A model generated the notes under the pieces. It ran no database searches. It was not told the origin of the DNA and was given only the letters and a program-made list of their open reading frames with translations. DNA of 64,000 nucleotides, from NCBI GenBank assembly GCA_037043235.1, contig JAWRVZ010000041.1, positions 4,186,001-4,250,000 on the forward strand. Reading direction: 5' to 3'. The stretch is from Rhodeus uyekii. Its lineage: Eukaryota > Chordata > Actinopteri > Cypriniformes > Acheilognathidae. Positions within the stretch are counted from its first letter, which is position 1, and each line of letters begins with the position of its first letter. The position numbers and the translations under genes were made by a program. Shown here piece by piece: positions 23,345 to 36,919 of the stretch.

Positions 23345-24150
23345 GTGAATTCATCTTCTTTCGGTATTAACCTGAGAGTCCTTCAAATGATGAGGATTAG
23401 AGAAGATCATCTGCTCTGATCTTCATACATCCTTGTGATTTCAAGGACTCTGGGTTTAACACCAAAGGAGAATGATAAAAAGACCACTCCAGTTATCTTG
23501 CAGCTCAACGTATTCTACCGAATAACTGGAGGAGTGAGGAACTGCCATAATTTATGAGGACCATGTTTAGTCACAAAGCTTTATAGTAATGTATCTTAAA
23601 TGCATGCATCATTGGGATTGCCTGTGATGTGAAGCATGCTTCCTTTTCCCTCACTTTCCTTTAGTACTGAATGCAACGTCCTTCAATTCATGACGACTTG
23701 AGAAGATCATCTCCACTCTTCTCATATCCTCGTGATTTGAAGGTTTCTGGGTGTAATGCCAAAGGAGAGTGAGAAAAGATGATTGTCACAGACAAATACA
23801 GTAAAGCATGAGTTTGAGATACAGTGAATATCATGCAACTTGACTTGTGACTACGTATCCAACACATTCAATGGAATAGTTTTCTTTTTCCACTTTTTGG
23901 TGTTAAACCAAGTGTACTTCAGATCATGAGGATTTCTGAAGATCACCTCATCTGATCTTCTTCCCTCCTCATGATTTGAATGGTTTAGTACCAAAGGACA
24001 GTGTAAAAAGATGACTTCATATCTCAGGCAATAACACTGAAGCATGCAAAGTTGTCTCTTTTTTTCCCCCATTCTCCGTTGGTATTAAACCTAGAGTCGT
24101 TCAAATTATGATGATTTGAAAAGATCATCTGTGATTTGACAGACCTTAAC
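23345..24150. repeat. Irregular array of four hairpin-forming units
   Basis: Four related units share the core GTCCTTCAAAT-ATGA-GAT...GAAGATCATCT. In the first three the core is followed by its own inverted copy, ending in TTTGAAGG...CCAAAGGAGA. The cores begin at about 23378, 23678, 23913 and 24096 (spacings about 300, 235 and 183). Units 1-3 fold as stems of about 55-65 bp: for unit 1, GAGTCCTTCAAATGATGAGG pairs with a right arm containing CTTGTGATTTCAAGGACTC. Unit 4 is truncated on its right arm. No open frame is shared by the units. The repeat family is not one I recognise. Confidence 0.75.
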
Positions 24151-25263
24151 ATCACATAAAAAAATATTAATTATTCTACAGCTTCATGAAACTGCAGAAT
24201 GTCTGGAGAAGTGTCAAAATAGCATATCTTGAGATAAAAAGCATTGTGGGCCAAATTAGATGGTATTGGCACCAATCTACGATCTGCATAGCTCATGATG
24301 CTTTTGAGAAACTCAGCCCTGAATGTTTAAATCATCTAGACATTGCAACAAATGTGGTAAAGAAAGGGTGGTTTCTTGCCCAAATATGAAGTTGTCACTG
24401 ATAAATTTTGTTTTGTGACAAAATCTATTACATCAATGCATCACTATCAAAAGTTTTCAACAAACGTAATAAAAAGATTGTTCTCGCAGCAGATATTGGT
24501 ATTTTGGTTCACTAGCTGTTGAAAACAATTCAAGTGTCTTGTGCTATTCATGTCAAGGAAGACAGGTCTTTTTATTTTATTCTGTTGGCACTTTATGTTT
24601 TAAACATACTTGAGTTTGTTGACTTCTAAAGGGGGTCTGAATTTTGAATGGTGAAATCAAAGCTCAAAGCAGCATGTGTTTAGCTTGGCTGGTCTATCTT
24701 GCACAAGTCAGTGGCTCTGACAGGGAGATCACCAAGTCATAACAGAACATTTCTACACTTGCAGCTGTGCTCTGACAATCTGTTTCCTAGCTGGTCCATA
24801 TTTTTTTCATAGGCTAGTGCCATTATCGCTTCTGACTGCTTGCAAGCACACACCGTGATTTAGAGTATGGAAGTGTAGTAGGCAATGAAACTTCAGCCAA
24901 TGATTTGTGTGTTGCGGTTCACCTTAGAAGGGGACTGTATTTGGTATGCATTGTTTCTGCACCATACTGTGGAGAGTTAAAAGAACGGTGTTTTTTGCTG
25001 CAGCCGATTGCTGGCCCTCATGTCACGAAGCACTTTGCCACGTCAGCTCATGGCTTTGTGCTGACCGAAGCAAACTGGCAATCGCAGCATAGGCTGAAAT
25101 GGCTAGTGAAGAAGCTCTTGGTAATTTTTTGTATACAAATGTCAGTTGATGCAATGCTTATTGTGAAATGTTCTAATAATCGCAAAGTGGGTATTAGTGT
25201 AGGAAGTAGCAGCCAAAATGGCAATTTCCACTGGTTGGTTTTCAAGCAGTTAATAATGTGATA

Positions 25264-25340
25264 TTAAAGAGATTATTCACCTTTAAAAAGGAAAATTCTG
25301 TAATCATTTCCCCACCCTCATGTCATTCTAAACTCTTAAC
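25264..25340 (+). repeat. Fragment of the palindromic cyprinid repeat
   Basis: Contains GGAAAATTCTGTAATCATTT and CCACCCTCATGTCATTCTAA, matching the left arm of the element at 4820-5025. The right arm is missing. Confidence 0.55.
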
Positions 25341-26740
25341 CACTGTTTTAATCTGATGGAACGAAATGCCACGATATGCAATTTAAAAGGTATTTTTTCC
25401 ATGTTTATCCTAACCAGCCACGGTGGTGATATGTAATGAGCGACATGGGATTCTGTTTTAGGAATGGCTAAATTCTCGGGTACTGATTATGTTGTTTATT
25501 TAATGTTAATATGAATTTGAATATCATTTTGCATGACCTTTATAGCCATAATTCATCTCAGATCTTGAAAATAAATCAAAGGAAACCATTATGTTCAAAC
25601 TGTGACCTCAATCTGAACAAATAGGTGTGTTCGGTTTCATTTATTTATTTTCTTCATTTCATTGCAAATGCAGTGTGCTTGTAGAGAGACCCCGCCCACA
25701 TACTCTTCTGATTGGCTGTAATTTCTTTATTGATTTTGTCGCATCTCTTAGTCTTGTTGCGTCTTGTGTGGACAGATTGCTTGTCACTGGAAATGCTTTA
25801 TCGCATTGAAAAATTACCTCATACCTCATACCGCATACCTCAAATCAAAGGGTTCAATCCACTTCTTCTGAAGAGAAACAGTCACTTAACTTAAGTCACT
25901 TAACTAAGTTGTGTCAATTTTGGAACTTTTTTTCTCAGATTTGTCATTTTTGGGTGAACCATCTTTAAGGTATCTTTTCATTCCTCTTTCGAAAAATGCT
26001 TAGATTTTTTTTGTTGTCTCCTTTATGATAGTACAAAAATGATATTCGTATCTAAGCCAATTTCTTTGTATGGTACTTTCCTAAAGGGAAATGTCACTGT
26101 TGCCAAATTTATATCAGTTGAGGATACGTAGCACAAGGGATCTGCATAGAATCTCATACTGGCATTCACTATGCAGTGCACTAACATCTCTAACTCAAAA
26201 TCAATGGCTGGCAGACGGACAATACACTTTTGCCAGAGGTGGTACATATCCTTGGATGCAAATATACCTCTCCCTCCGTAGAAGTTTAGTTCTTTTAGTC
26301 TGTTTGTTTTCTTAGGACTTTAAATGAATCATTATACAGTGTCTTTCTAGCATGCATACAATGTTTGTTCAGGTTCAGTAACTTGCATATGGCATATTAC
26401 AATCTCCAGCGTGATGGACAGTTAAGTCTATGAATGGGATTGCAGAGTAGCCCAGAGCGAAAGCAGAACGTGCCACCTATGATGTGCTTTTCTGTAAGGG
26501 AGTGGCGTCCATCTTGGATAGTGGAGTACAGACTATAAAACCCTTGGGTGGCGTGTTACACTGCCATTTGAATACTAAGATGAGAAGTAAACAAACATGA
26601 GATCTGCTGTGAGAGAATGAAGTATTAAAGATGTATACGACTGGTAAAATTGCTCCCTTGAAAATACAGTATGTGACTGTGTATATTAAATTATATATTA
26701 ATCTTGGGCTATATAAGACTGTAATGAAGGTTTCTGAGGC

Positions 26741-26960
26741 TTAAAGGAATATTCTGGGTTCAATAGAAGTCAAACTCAATCAATTGCATTTGTGGCGTAT
26801 AATGTTGATTACAAAAAAGACAAAATTGAGGCACTATCTCAACGAAAAAAACTATCAAAATTAATTGAATGAATGGAAAATGAAATATGAAACTGCATCC
26901 ATCTGCTGATCTGTGGATATTTGAGTAATATTGCTTTTTTGTACTATTATAGCTCATGCC
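26741..26960 (+). repeat. Dispersed cyprinid repeat (GGAATATTCTGGGTTCAAT type)
   Basis: Starts AAAGGAATATTCTGGGTTCA and continues with AAGTCAAACTCAATCAATTG, GCATTTGTGGCGTATAATG and TTGATTACAAAAAAGACAAA. This series of blocks is recurrent in cyprinid intergenic DNA. There is no transposase. The start resembles the MITE at 41705-41847, so the two may share terminal sequences. Confidence 0.5.
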
Positions 26961-28741
26961 ATCGATCTTTTAGTTGCAATGCAGAGGGATAGGATATTGT
27001 TTATTGCAGAACTAGTTGCAAATTGAAAGTCCTGTCATAAAATGTGTATTGCTTGGGCTTAGTGTTCTAATATTTCGTCCTAGAATTAAGAACCCTCACA
27101 GGATCTGGAAAAGCGAGGATCTTTGAAAAGTGTGCTGCAGATGGCATACGATTTAATGAGATGACGAGGCTTACAGTTATGTAATGATTGTTAATTTGCA
27201 GTAGGAGAGTGTCTCTGTTTATTTATTTGGTTTTAGAAGTCTTTTTATATGTCGACATAAACATATGAAAGGGCTGACAATATGTGGCACATTTCTCCTT
27301 ATTAATTCTGTAAACAACTGTAAATACAAGCCTATCAAAGAGCAACTTTTCTCTTTTATGGTATGTGGTAATGGTTATGAATGCAACTATATACTAAAAT
27401 AAGCATTGTTTCCTTAACCCCCCCCCCCCCCCTTCTTTTTTTGGCAAAAAGAAAATATACTCAGTTGACATAAAAATTATGACTTAATGTCAAATAAATA
27501 AATGTGTCCTAAAGTTTTCTTAATGCAAAATAGTGTTGTTTGTCATTTCTGCTTTTGTCTACTTTTCCCCACTTGCACTTGTTTTGTTTATAGTGTATGA
27601 GGAAAGCTGGAGGCAACAACAGTAGAGACCTTTAATGTCTTCAATGTGAAATCTAAATGGCCTATATCTATCTTCACTTAAAAATGTTTTTGTTTTTTTT
27701 AATCGCCAGTTACACTGCAGTTCATTCATATTCTTTGATTTATTGAGATGATGGTCCTAGGTTTAGAGAATGCACTTTATGATGACCATTGCCTTTCAAT
27801 TGTGATGTCGTGATAGGGATTTTCATGGAATATTATCATCTGGTTAAATGGAGACCATTTATCATGTAGCTGATGAAAGAGATATCCTATAATGGTAGAA
27901 ATGATCTGTGTCTAACCCTGCTTGGAGCTTTTTACTATGCTGAGCAAAGAAAAGGAAAAATTCCTCTTTTTTTGTTCTGTTTAACTGCTCCATTGTTTGA
28001 GTCTTATGTGTTTTAGTTGGCCGGTGCTTCAGATTATAACGCTTTGTGCTGCATTTAAACATAATTACCAGAGCATGATGAGAAATGTGTTGAAATGAGG
28101 AACATTGCAGTTTCTAAAATATTTGGGTGAGGTATATGTTGAATAATCTTTCAGAAAAGATTTGCTACCTCTTGAGGCAACATTTGTTGATAAGATTGGC
28201 AACTATGTAATTTCTCATCACTTATGTTCTTGTTTGGGAGGCACCTGGAATATATTCTTATGCTTGGATTTGGAGGTATCATGCAACCACGTACAACTGC
28301 CTTACACCAGTGGTAAAGTCTAATTGACGATTGAGCCTGGAGTTGATAAGCAGAGCCTCGAAGCTATTAGTCACCAAAGGCCTACAGCATGAGCCAGACC
28401 TGACAAAGAGGATTTTTTATTGGATTCTGTCTGGGGGAGCCTGCTGAGAAAACATGGTTCCTTGCATGCCAAACTGATTGATGGTGATTTGGGTTTGGGA
28501 ACATGGCCTTGTTGAGACTAAGTATAAGGGACGCTTAGTTGTCTATGGATCTCTCTGAGGACAAACCGGGAATAAGAGGCAATATTTCACAGTTCATTTT
28601 TACCAGGAGAATGTTATGTTATCTATATGCGTTGTAGACAGGTGGCTCTCATAAATTTGTTGAGAATGTGTCTGGTTCATATGTCATCCCAAAAGAAAAA
28701 TAATATGTTTTTATTATTTATATTGTTTATGTCTATTTTAT

Positions 28742-29012
28742 TGTCAGAGTGTTGCATAAGATGGCGAAGGCACGGAGGCAAAGGATAAACTTAAAAGCTC
28801 TTTAATAACTCAAAACCAACACTTTAAAAATACAAACAAAAAGGCACATCTTGATAACTTCATCTTGGCACAAAACTTCATAAAGAGTCCAACAGGAAAT
28901 AGACGCGGGCAGAAACACTCAGCATTCATTGATGGATAAAGACTGAGGAAAACATGGGGTTGATGTACACAAGGGTTGATGAGGGAACAAGACACAGATG
29001 ACAAGACTAACG
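28742..29012 (-). mobile_element. LTR-like fragment
   Basis: Begins TGTCAGAGTG on the + strand. Read on the minus strand it has an LTR-like 3' part (a TTATTAAAGAGC polyadenylation-like signal). The upstream half is hard to delimit and no target duplication was found. The other ends resemble the LTRs at 7021 and 14046 only in general layout. Confidence 0.35.
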
Positions 29013-29061
29013 AGGTGCTTTAGTTTAGCTTTAGAACATTTTTTGTACTGTGATTGCCGCT

Positions 29062-29096
<35 letters not shown>

Positions 29097-31019
29097 TCTT
29101 TCATTTTTCTTATTTGTACCTATATTCTTTTCTTTGTCTTAATTTTCATATGTTCTTTTCCCTTTCTTATTTGAATGATTTGTAAAGAGTGATTTATAAT
29201 CAAGTTAGGGATTTTTATTAATTAAAACCTTTCTTTACTCTTCTGTATTTTTCCATCGAGTAAGGATGAATATTGTCAGCACTTCTCAACAGATAGAGAA
29301 TGTTATCAGAATGTTTTGGGTAGTGTTTCTGTTGAGAGTTGGAGCCTGAGCCGAGTTCAGCCTTGGAGAAGCTGTATGTGTGTGTGTGTGTTAATATGGT
29401 CAGTATTGGTGAGGTGATTAGCTGGCACCATAAAACTTGTTGTTCTCGACAAGCCACGTCACGAACTCGTCAACCATGTGATCAACGAAGATATGCTTCA
29501 GACTGTCTGCTCTTGTGTGGAAAATTACTAGTTTTGTTTATCTTTCTTTCTTTCTTTCACCCTCTGTTAGAGTATAATTGCTGTAACAATGTTATTGTAT
29601 TTGGGGCGGCCTACGAACTCCTTGTGAGACCTGAAGCTGGCTTCTGCCGATGAAACTGCAAACTAAACTTCACTAAAATTTCTTCTATTGACTGCACTTC
29701 TGACTCCTGCTCTTCATTCAACATATCTGGTCCTCGGGTCTTAACTGTAAATTCCCCTACAGTACTATACAACGGCACGTATTTTCACATCACGTTTAGC
29801 AGTGCAGTGGTAGAGTTACGCATGCATGACAGTGCAGATCTTTGCCATCATGAAATTTTATTATTTGCATGCGCTCTAAAGCCTTGCCAGTTAAAATTTT
29901 TATTTTACACACTTTCCAAACAGAAGCTTTTAGAGCATGTACACCCGAAGCGCACGCACACTAAAAGCCTTATTACTAATTTTATTTATTCATTCATTCA
30001 TTCATTCTCATTCATTTTGGGATGAAATGTCTTCATTGTGAAATTCAGACACACACAGATAAAGTAACCTTTTTGTTAAATGACAGGCATTTTAAAATAA
30101 TTGATTGTCGATTCCTTATAATAATTATGCCTCTTCTTTACTGATGAAGTTACGTTACCTGCAATTGGAAACTCTTATCGCTGTGTTGCACAAGCTTGAG
30201 GCAGAGCACAGCACAGCTGGAGTCCTAACACAATCACACTTTTTTATCTGAAATTGAAAAATGTGCCGTTTGCACCCTTGTCTAATTTTCAGACTAACAG
30301 TCACATTAACTTTTTATAAAAACCCAGAGATCGGCTTCAGCATCTTGCTAAATATATTAAACTGGATTTTCACACTGTAAGAATTTGAGAAATTGTAATG
30401 CTTAAACAGAATAGATGCAGTGTCAAAGGTTTTGTGGAAAAGAAAATAGAAAACTAATTGTGCAGATCCCTCAGTACATTTGGGTCATGACTGGAAAAAT
30501 AACAGGCTCTGCAAACCTTAATATCTTGAGTCTTAATTATCTGATTTTGCTTGGATTGATCCATCATTCCATATTTTAATCTGTATCCCTGCAGGAGCCC
30601 TATGGCACCTTTTGCATTGAGCAAGCCAAGTATCTGACAAAGGTTGGTTATAAATTTAAAAATTAATCAGTTAAAATTTGACAGTGACATAAATAAGAGG
30701 GAAGCAACCTCTCCGCTCTGTTCTTAACTGCAGGGTTGTGCATCATTCAGAATTGAATTGTGAGTGCCGTTTTAATTCCAGCTCAATTTCTGAATTTATA
30801 GAGAGGTAGCAAACCAATATTTGCAGTATTTGATTTGAATCCAAGGAAGTAGAATTAAAATGTACTGAACTTCATGTTACTCTAAGGCCATGTGATTTTA
30901 AGAGATTTTAAGAGATCCCCTTCAATTTTAGAATCTTCCTATGCTTTTTTCATGGTTTCATGAGGCGTATTCATTCAGAAGTGTTATTATATTTCTCTAT
31001 GCAATCTGTCAAGCAACTA

Positions 31020-31450
31020 TTCCATGAGGAGGCACATCATCTGTCGCGTGTCGGTTGTCCATTTGCTGTCTGGCTATTTTTTGCTGTCTGTTATGCATTT
31101 CCCATCCAAATGTTGGCTGGTTGCTATTGGTACGTCATCATTGGCCGTTTGTTCATTGACTATTTATCTTAACCTTGTTTCTTCACTGTCCGTGATTTGT
31201 CATTCGTTCATTGTACAAAGGGTTTTTTATTCATTGTTTGTCTAATTGCTGTACTTCTCTTGTTCGCTACATTCCTCCGTAGAGGTATATGTCCATCTAT
31301 TTGTCAGTAGGTATCCATCATTTCATCTGTCCGTCAAAAGATGCGTTCATGTCTCTGTGAATGTTTTTGTTGAAATGTCCATCTACCTGTTGTTTCATCA
31401 TTACATCGATACGTATGCTTGTTGTTTTGTTTCTGGCTGTCTATGAAAGT
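31020..31450 (+). repeat. Decayed simple repeat (CATCTGTC-type)
   Basis: About 430 bp of + strand sequence poor in A-rich words and packed with variants of CATCTGTC, TTCATTG and GTCCATC (TGTCCATTTGCTGTCTGGC, CATTCGTTCATTG, GTCCATCTATTTGTCAG). Periodicity is imperfect. It reads as an old octamer-type microsatellite that has mutated heavily. The overlapping open frames (66-73 codons) follow from the stop-poor composition. Confidence 0.5.
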
Positions 31451-32529
31451 GAACACTGTTCTTTCTCAGCAAAAATGAACAGTAATAGAATTTCATTAAA
31501 AATGAAATGTGCATCCAGCAGAGTCTAATTTGAGAATGCTCTCCTCTATAGAGATGCCTTGAATCTTAGAGCTGAGAATGGTAAAAGTGCTTTGGTCTGC
31601 TCTCTGATTCTTTGATAAATGGCCACTTGCTTTCAGCAGAGCTTTGTAGCAAGCCAAACTCCCACTGCACAGTACTAAGTTTTCAATGACAGTTTGATTT
31701 GAGTGCAACTTCTCTCCTGTGAGAGGCGCATCAAAATCTGCTGGAACACTGACTGTTGTGTGCTTCTAATCTCTGCATTCAATTTGGCCCCATTACTCCT
31801 CAAAGTGGCTGACAGGAGAGGGCAGGGTGCATGAGGGGAGAGATTTAATCCAGCACCAGGGAACGCTCTCTAAATCATAGCCTGAGGGTGTGTAGATTAG
31901 TGCCCCAATACACCGCACACTCCTGCTCTCTCTCAGGTGCTGAAGGAGGTGAGTGACTGTGTCACGTCCACCATTTCTGTCCCTCTGGTTCACTCTATCT
32001 CCCTAATGTGGTAGTTATCTGAAGCAATAAGCTAGGAAGGCCATGTGTGGCAGTGATTTTCCTCCCATTTTTTTTGATGTTGAATAATTGTACCACCCAA
32101 AAAACATGTTATTTCCATGGTTTTATAGTGATTATATTATGATGCATCTGTTTTGGAAACCACATTTTTGGAAGGGCGAAATCAATGGCCAACATAATGT
32201 TCGTAATGATGGCACTCCTTGACTACGTCAGTATCTATTTCATGTACACAACATAGATAAACTACATATAAACATGTCAGCTGTGTTGATGTTGACAACA
32301 TAGATTTATCAATTTAAACGTTATTTGTAACACGCTTAGCATCCAATAATTGCAATAAGCTTTGTGCTTTGTTAGCTTTGATTTGAAACAAATGAGCAGA
32401 TTTCAAATTTCAAAATCAATTTTATAATGAATTCAAACAATATTTAATGTAGCTTGACAGATTGTAGTTTGACGTATTAGCTTGAAAGACTGTAGCTGCT
32501 TCCGTTCAAGAGGGAGTATGAACAGATCA

Positions 32530-32750
32530 CTTCTTCCTCTTTACTACTAGCTATAGCACAAAATTAACATGGATTAACATCAGAAAGTATGTTGAAGGAA
32601 ACTGTACAATTTACGGAAATATTTCATGTAATCGTTCAATCAGTGTTTCAACCAGGCAAACATTTCAGTCAAACAACTTGTAAACATTATAATGTTGCAT
32701 TTATCTCAGAAAATACATTCAGTGTCCAGAAAAAAAATCTAGATGGCAAT
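32530..32750 (+). repeat. Dispersed repeat, copy 1 of a pair
   Basis: Matches 52610-52815 over about 200 bp in the same order and orientation: TAGCACAAAATTAACATG, AACATCAGAAAGTATGTTGA, AACTGTACAA, AGTGTTTCAACCA and TTCAGTGTCC. I do not recognise the family. An open frame inside is incidental. Confidence 0.6.
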
Positions 32751-32954
32751 TTATTAAATATATATGCTATATTAAATATTCATTATACTTTTACTCAACC
32801 TTTTGTCTACATCTTTTAATGTTTAGAAAGAAAATCTGTCATGAATTTTTATTTTTATCACAGCCATCATTTAAATTTTCATATTTTAACAATGTATTGG
32901 AATAAAAAACATAATTCTGTTTCTGTTTGTTTTGATATAAAAACTGCCTAATTG

Positions 32955-33110
32955 TATTTTACATTGTCCTTGTTATACGTTACATGTAGTTACTGTAATA
33001 ATAACTATACATTGTGCATAATTACATGCAACTAACCCTAAACCAAATCCTATTCCTATAATTACATTATTAAACAATACTGTGCAATACAATAAAGTGC
33101 AACTGTTTTT
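32955..33110 (+). repeat. Partial copy of the GGTAACACTTTA-type repeat
   Basis: Shares TGTAGTTACTGTAATAATAAC, GTGCATAATTACATGCAACT and AACCCTAAACCAAATCCTA with the fuller copy at 38114-38338. Confidence 0.5.
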
Positions 33111-36100
33111 TTAAATTATTATTAATAAATACATTAGCTTAAACTTAATTTTCAGTTTAACTTAAATTTATTTTTTGGTAAAACATTTATTTTAGCTCAT
33201 CATTAATTCTAAGCTCTGTTGGATTGATGTACATGGTAGAACAAACACGGCCCCTCAGGGCCTTGGCTGGAGGAAGGTGTGATGGAAAAGGAGCTGTCTC
33301 GAGGAGGCTGAGAGGAAGTACAGAGACTTCTGGCTCTATTCACCCTTAGGGCAGTACTTTACTGCTACCCCGAAAGCCCTCTTTTAGATTACTGAATGTC
33401 TTGGCTTGCTGAGGCTGCTGGCAGTGGCCTTGATGGGATATTTTCAATGTGGTCTTTGTAGTAATCATTTTAAAAATGTTTCTGTAGACTTACAATAAGC
33501 AAGTAATCATGTGAATACTTCACTCTGCCATGAGGTTCTGTTCCAAATCTCATATTGTTAATACTGAAATGTTCTTAGAATTTCCCTGAATCTTTGTTGA
33601 TCTTTTCGTATTGGTTAAATGACTAAATCAACTGATAAGGGATCCGTGTAACACTTGTCTTAACTGTAGAATTATGACCACCTCTCTAATGTAAATCATT
33701 AAAGTTGGTTATTTATAAATGTACCATATTGGTTATCAGATGAAATTAGAGATTTATTTCATTATTATTTATTGGTTGATTGCATATCTAATTTAATAAC
33801 ACTGGTAAATGTAATCTTTAACAAATTAATATACTCTTTTATACTGTACATTTATGCGTCAATACGTCAGTTATTAAGTTTAGCATTCAGATCAAGAAAC
33901 AATATAGTGGCCGTACAAAAATAGTTTCCAAGTGGCAGACTGTTTCTCATTCATTTTCATCAGAGCCCACAACTCACAGCCTCTGACTCAACCCCAGCCA
34001 CGTATAAATCAATTCTATGTTATTACAGTAGCGATAGGAGACACTGATTCTGAATTTATGAAACATTTGTAACCCAAGCTAACTCTAAATCTTCCTTATT
34101 CCTTGTTTAAATCCTCTGGTGATATTAGGATGCGTGTACTTTTTAAAAATGAATATGTAAATATGTGCTGCATGCTTTTCTTACCGTTCTAAAATAAGCA
34201 CAGAACAAAAATGACAGTGTGAGAAAACAGCAGTTAAGAAAGCATCTGATTATAGCGTTGTGGATAAGATCTGCAATTTGGCACTCCAATTGAGTCACAT
34301 TAATTTATATAGCACTTTATACTGTAGATTGCTTGAAACCAAACAGCTTTACAGTACTAAACATATCAACTGTAAGTGTTGGTTTCATTTCAAAATGATA
34401 CGACAGTCTACTTTAAGTTGCTGTCCAGTGTTTGTTTTCGTGGACGTCTGACCTTGATGGTCTAAACAGAGGAAATGAACCAGAGAGGATTTCCAGAGCA
34501 CACAGACCAATGGTTGTTCGATTGTGTTTACCAGCTGGTGCAAACTTTTCTGGAAAGTTTTCGAACTCCCTAAACACACTTTGTTTTGGTCTGTTTTATT
34601 GGAAATTACTCTCGCTTGAAGTATATGAGGCATGTCGCAAACCTTTAAGTGGACCAAACCAGACTATACCGTTGACTTTCAGTTTAGCTAATACTCATAA
34701 TTCGATTATAACGTCTCCCTATACTTCCATTTTTTTAATTGTGGTCCAAATGCTTTGATTGGAAGCTTTGCTATTCATGTAAACAATAGCTGTTTGGATC
34801 CTCCTTTTGGCCTCTTTCATTTAAAAAAAAATAATTGTCGCCTGAAACAAAAAACCAACTTGAATGTTGACTTTTCAAGCGTCTGCTGCATGCTGTCTGT
34901 TTATTCCTAATCCGAAGGGATGCTAACTGCAGCCGGCTGTGTACTGTTTTTTTTCTTTCCGCTTTGTCTAAGAGGCCTTTGCAAAAGATGCTTTGGAAAG
35001 TGAGAATTTTCCACCTTCCTCCGTGAGAAGCAAGCAGAGCAATTTGACGTTAATGTTCAGGGAAGTGCTTAGTTCATTCGCCAACTGTCAAAGCGCCACT
35101 AGTCTCTACTCACCTCCTTCTCCCGCCTGCTAGCATTTAAGCAGGTTCCCAATTAATAGTGCCGCTACATGGAACGTCACAGTGCAAGCCTTCATCTGTA
35201 ATGCTTTCCCTTTATTTTGTTTCTTATTGCGCATCTAATGAAAATGGGAATCACACTGTTAATGCGTTCATTTTATATTTGCATTTAATAACGATTGCCT
35301 AAGGCTTAGCAAGGTTTAGAAGTCGAGCTTTGAGAGCCACAGGGCCGCAAAAGTTGGTCATTTCATTGTTCATTTATAAGTTCTGCATTTGGCTCAAACA
35401 CTTCTGCTAAAGTCAAGCTTCTAACTTGATATTTCACAATAACCTCCTACATCACTAATCCGAGCTTTAGCCGTGGTCTTCCTACAACGGTGATGAGTAA
35501 TGTTGGGAGTCTGTTTACATAATTCTCAATATATGTTAAGCCTTAAGATCAGCTTTAGCTTTTACTGCAGGCCTGCACACTCTTCCTTGGGCTGCATTTT
35601 CTCTCTCTTTGGGGCGTTTGCGTCTGGTATTAACATCTGCCTTGGGGGATCCGATCACAAGTGGTCACTGGAGACACTGCTGTTTATTGCTGCTGTTAAG
35701 TGTTACATGTGCCTCCTGTGACCACTTGTGACTGCTTGTTAATGAAGCCTAAAGAAAATTGTGGAAAAAATACAATTGCGAGTTGTTGTTGTTGTTGTTG
35801 TTTTTTTGTTTGTTAATAAACTATTTGACCTTTTCCTGACGAGCCTACTGCATTTTTAATTTGGGTGACGCTTCCGGTTTGAGGAACTTTCAGAAATTCA
35901 AAGAGAGTTGAAATAAATATAAGCTTGCACTTCAAATAATCATTTCCCCTCAGTTTGACTGAGTTTCAGACATCATGAGAATAACGTAACACTTGGTGTT
36001 ATTAATTAATGTGACACGGTATAACAAGAATATGGCAAGAGCTCTTTTCAGTCGCTGCTTTCTTTTCTTCATGATTTTGTTTTCTTTTTTGTATTCTACT

Positions 36101-36438
36101 GTAAAAGTAGAATACAGTATACTCTGCATTTGTGGTCTGATTTCCCGATTTAATCCTCCTGATGTTTCTCATTAATAATTCACTGGAATGGACGAAGAAT
36201 CTTTCATTTTTCTCTCTAAATCCTCAATCTCTTTCCATGTTTGTTTTCAAACTGATGCTTAAAAATCTGTCTCCTCTTTTCACCAGCGTTTACTGGAATG
36301 TTTCTAAAGCAGGTAAATACAATTCATGATGGAAAAGCACTTATTTATAAATTAATTATTAATGTTATATATTAACATTATAGTATCCTGACGCAATTAT
36401 TGAACATTTTTGATTAAGGCAATGTACAATAAATGATT

Positions 36439-36540
<102 letters not shown>

Positions 36541-36919
36541 AAATATTTTTTATTTATTAGTAACTCTTGTTTCATATTTTAATTTAGCAATAATATTATT
36601 TGTTATAAATAATGATATTATTAATACATTTAAGAGTACTCTAAAATAATATTTTTGTTATTATTATTAACTTATATGAAACAAAAGAAATGACTGATTT
36701 CACTGTAAAATAAAAAGTATTTATTTTTAATACCAATAATAATTTTATTTTATAGTTCAGTTGTAAAATTACGGTGTACTTGATTCTGTGACATGTTAGA
36801 AATCTCAGCCTGCTTTACATTCAGAGATTGAAAGTATCCACAGTTTTATTTTGCATTCACTTAAAGCAAAGCATATTTTTATCCTGACATAAAAATAAAA
36901 TGTGTTTGTTTTTTAAACA

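Noticed and set aside
30595..30642. Possible 48-bp exon (CCCTGCAG acceptor, AAG|GTTGGT donor)
   Set aside because: In the phase set by exon 1 it contains a stop codon, and the donor is weak. It is open only in a phase that does not match the gene.
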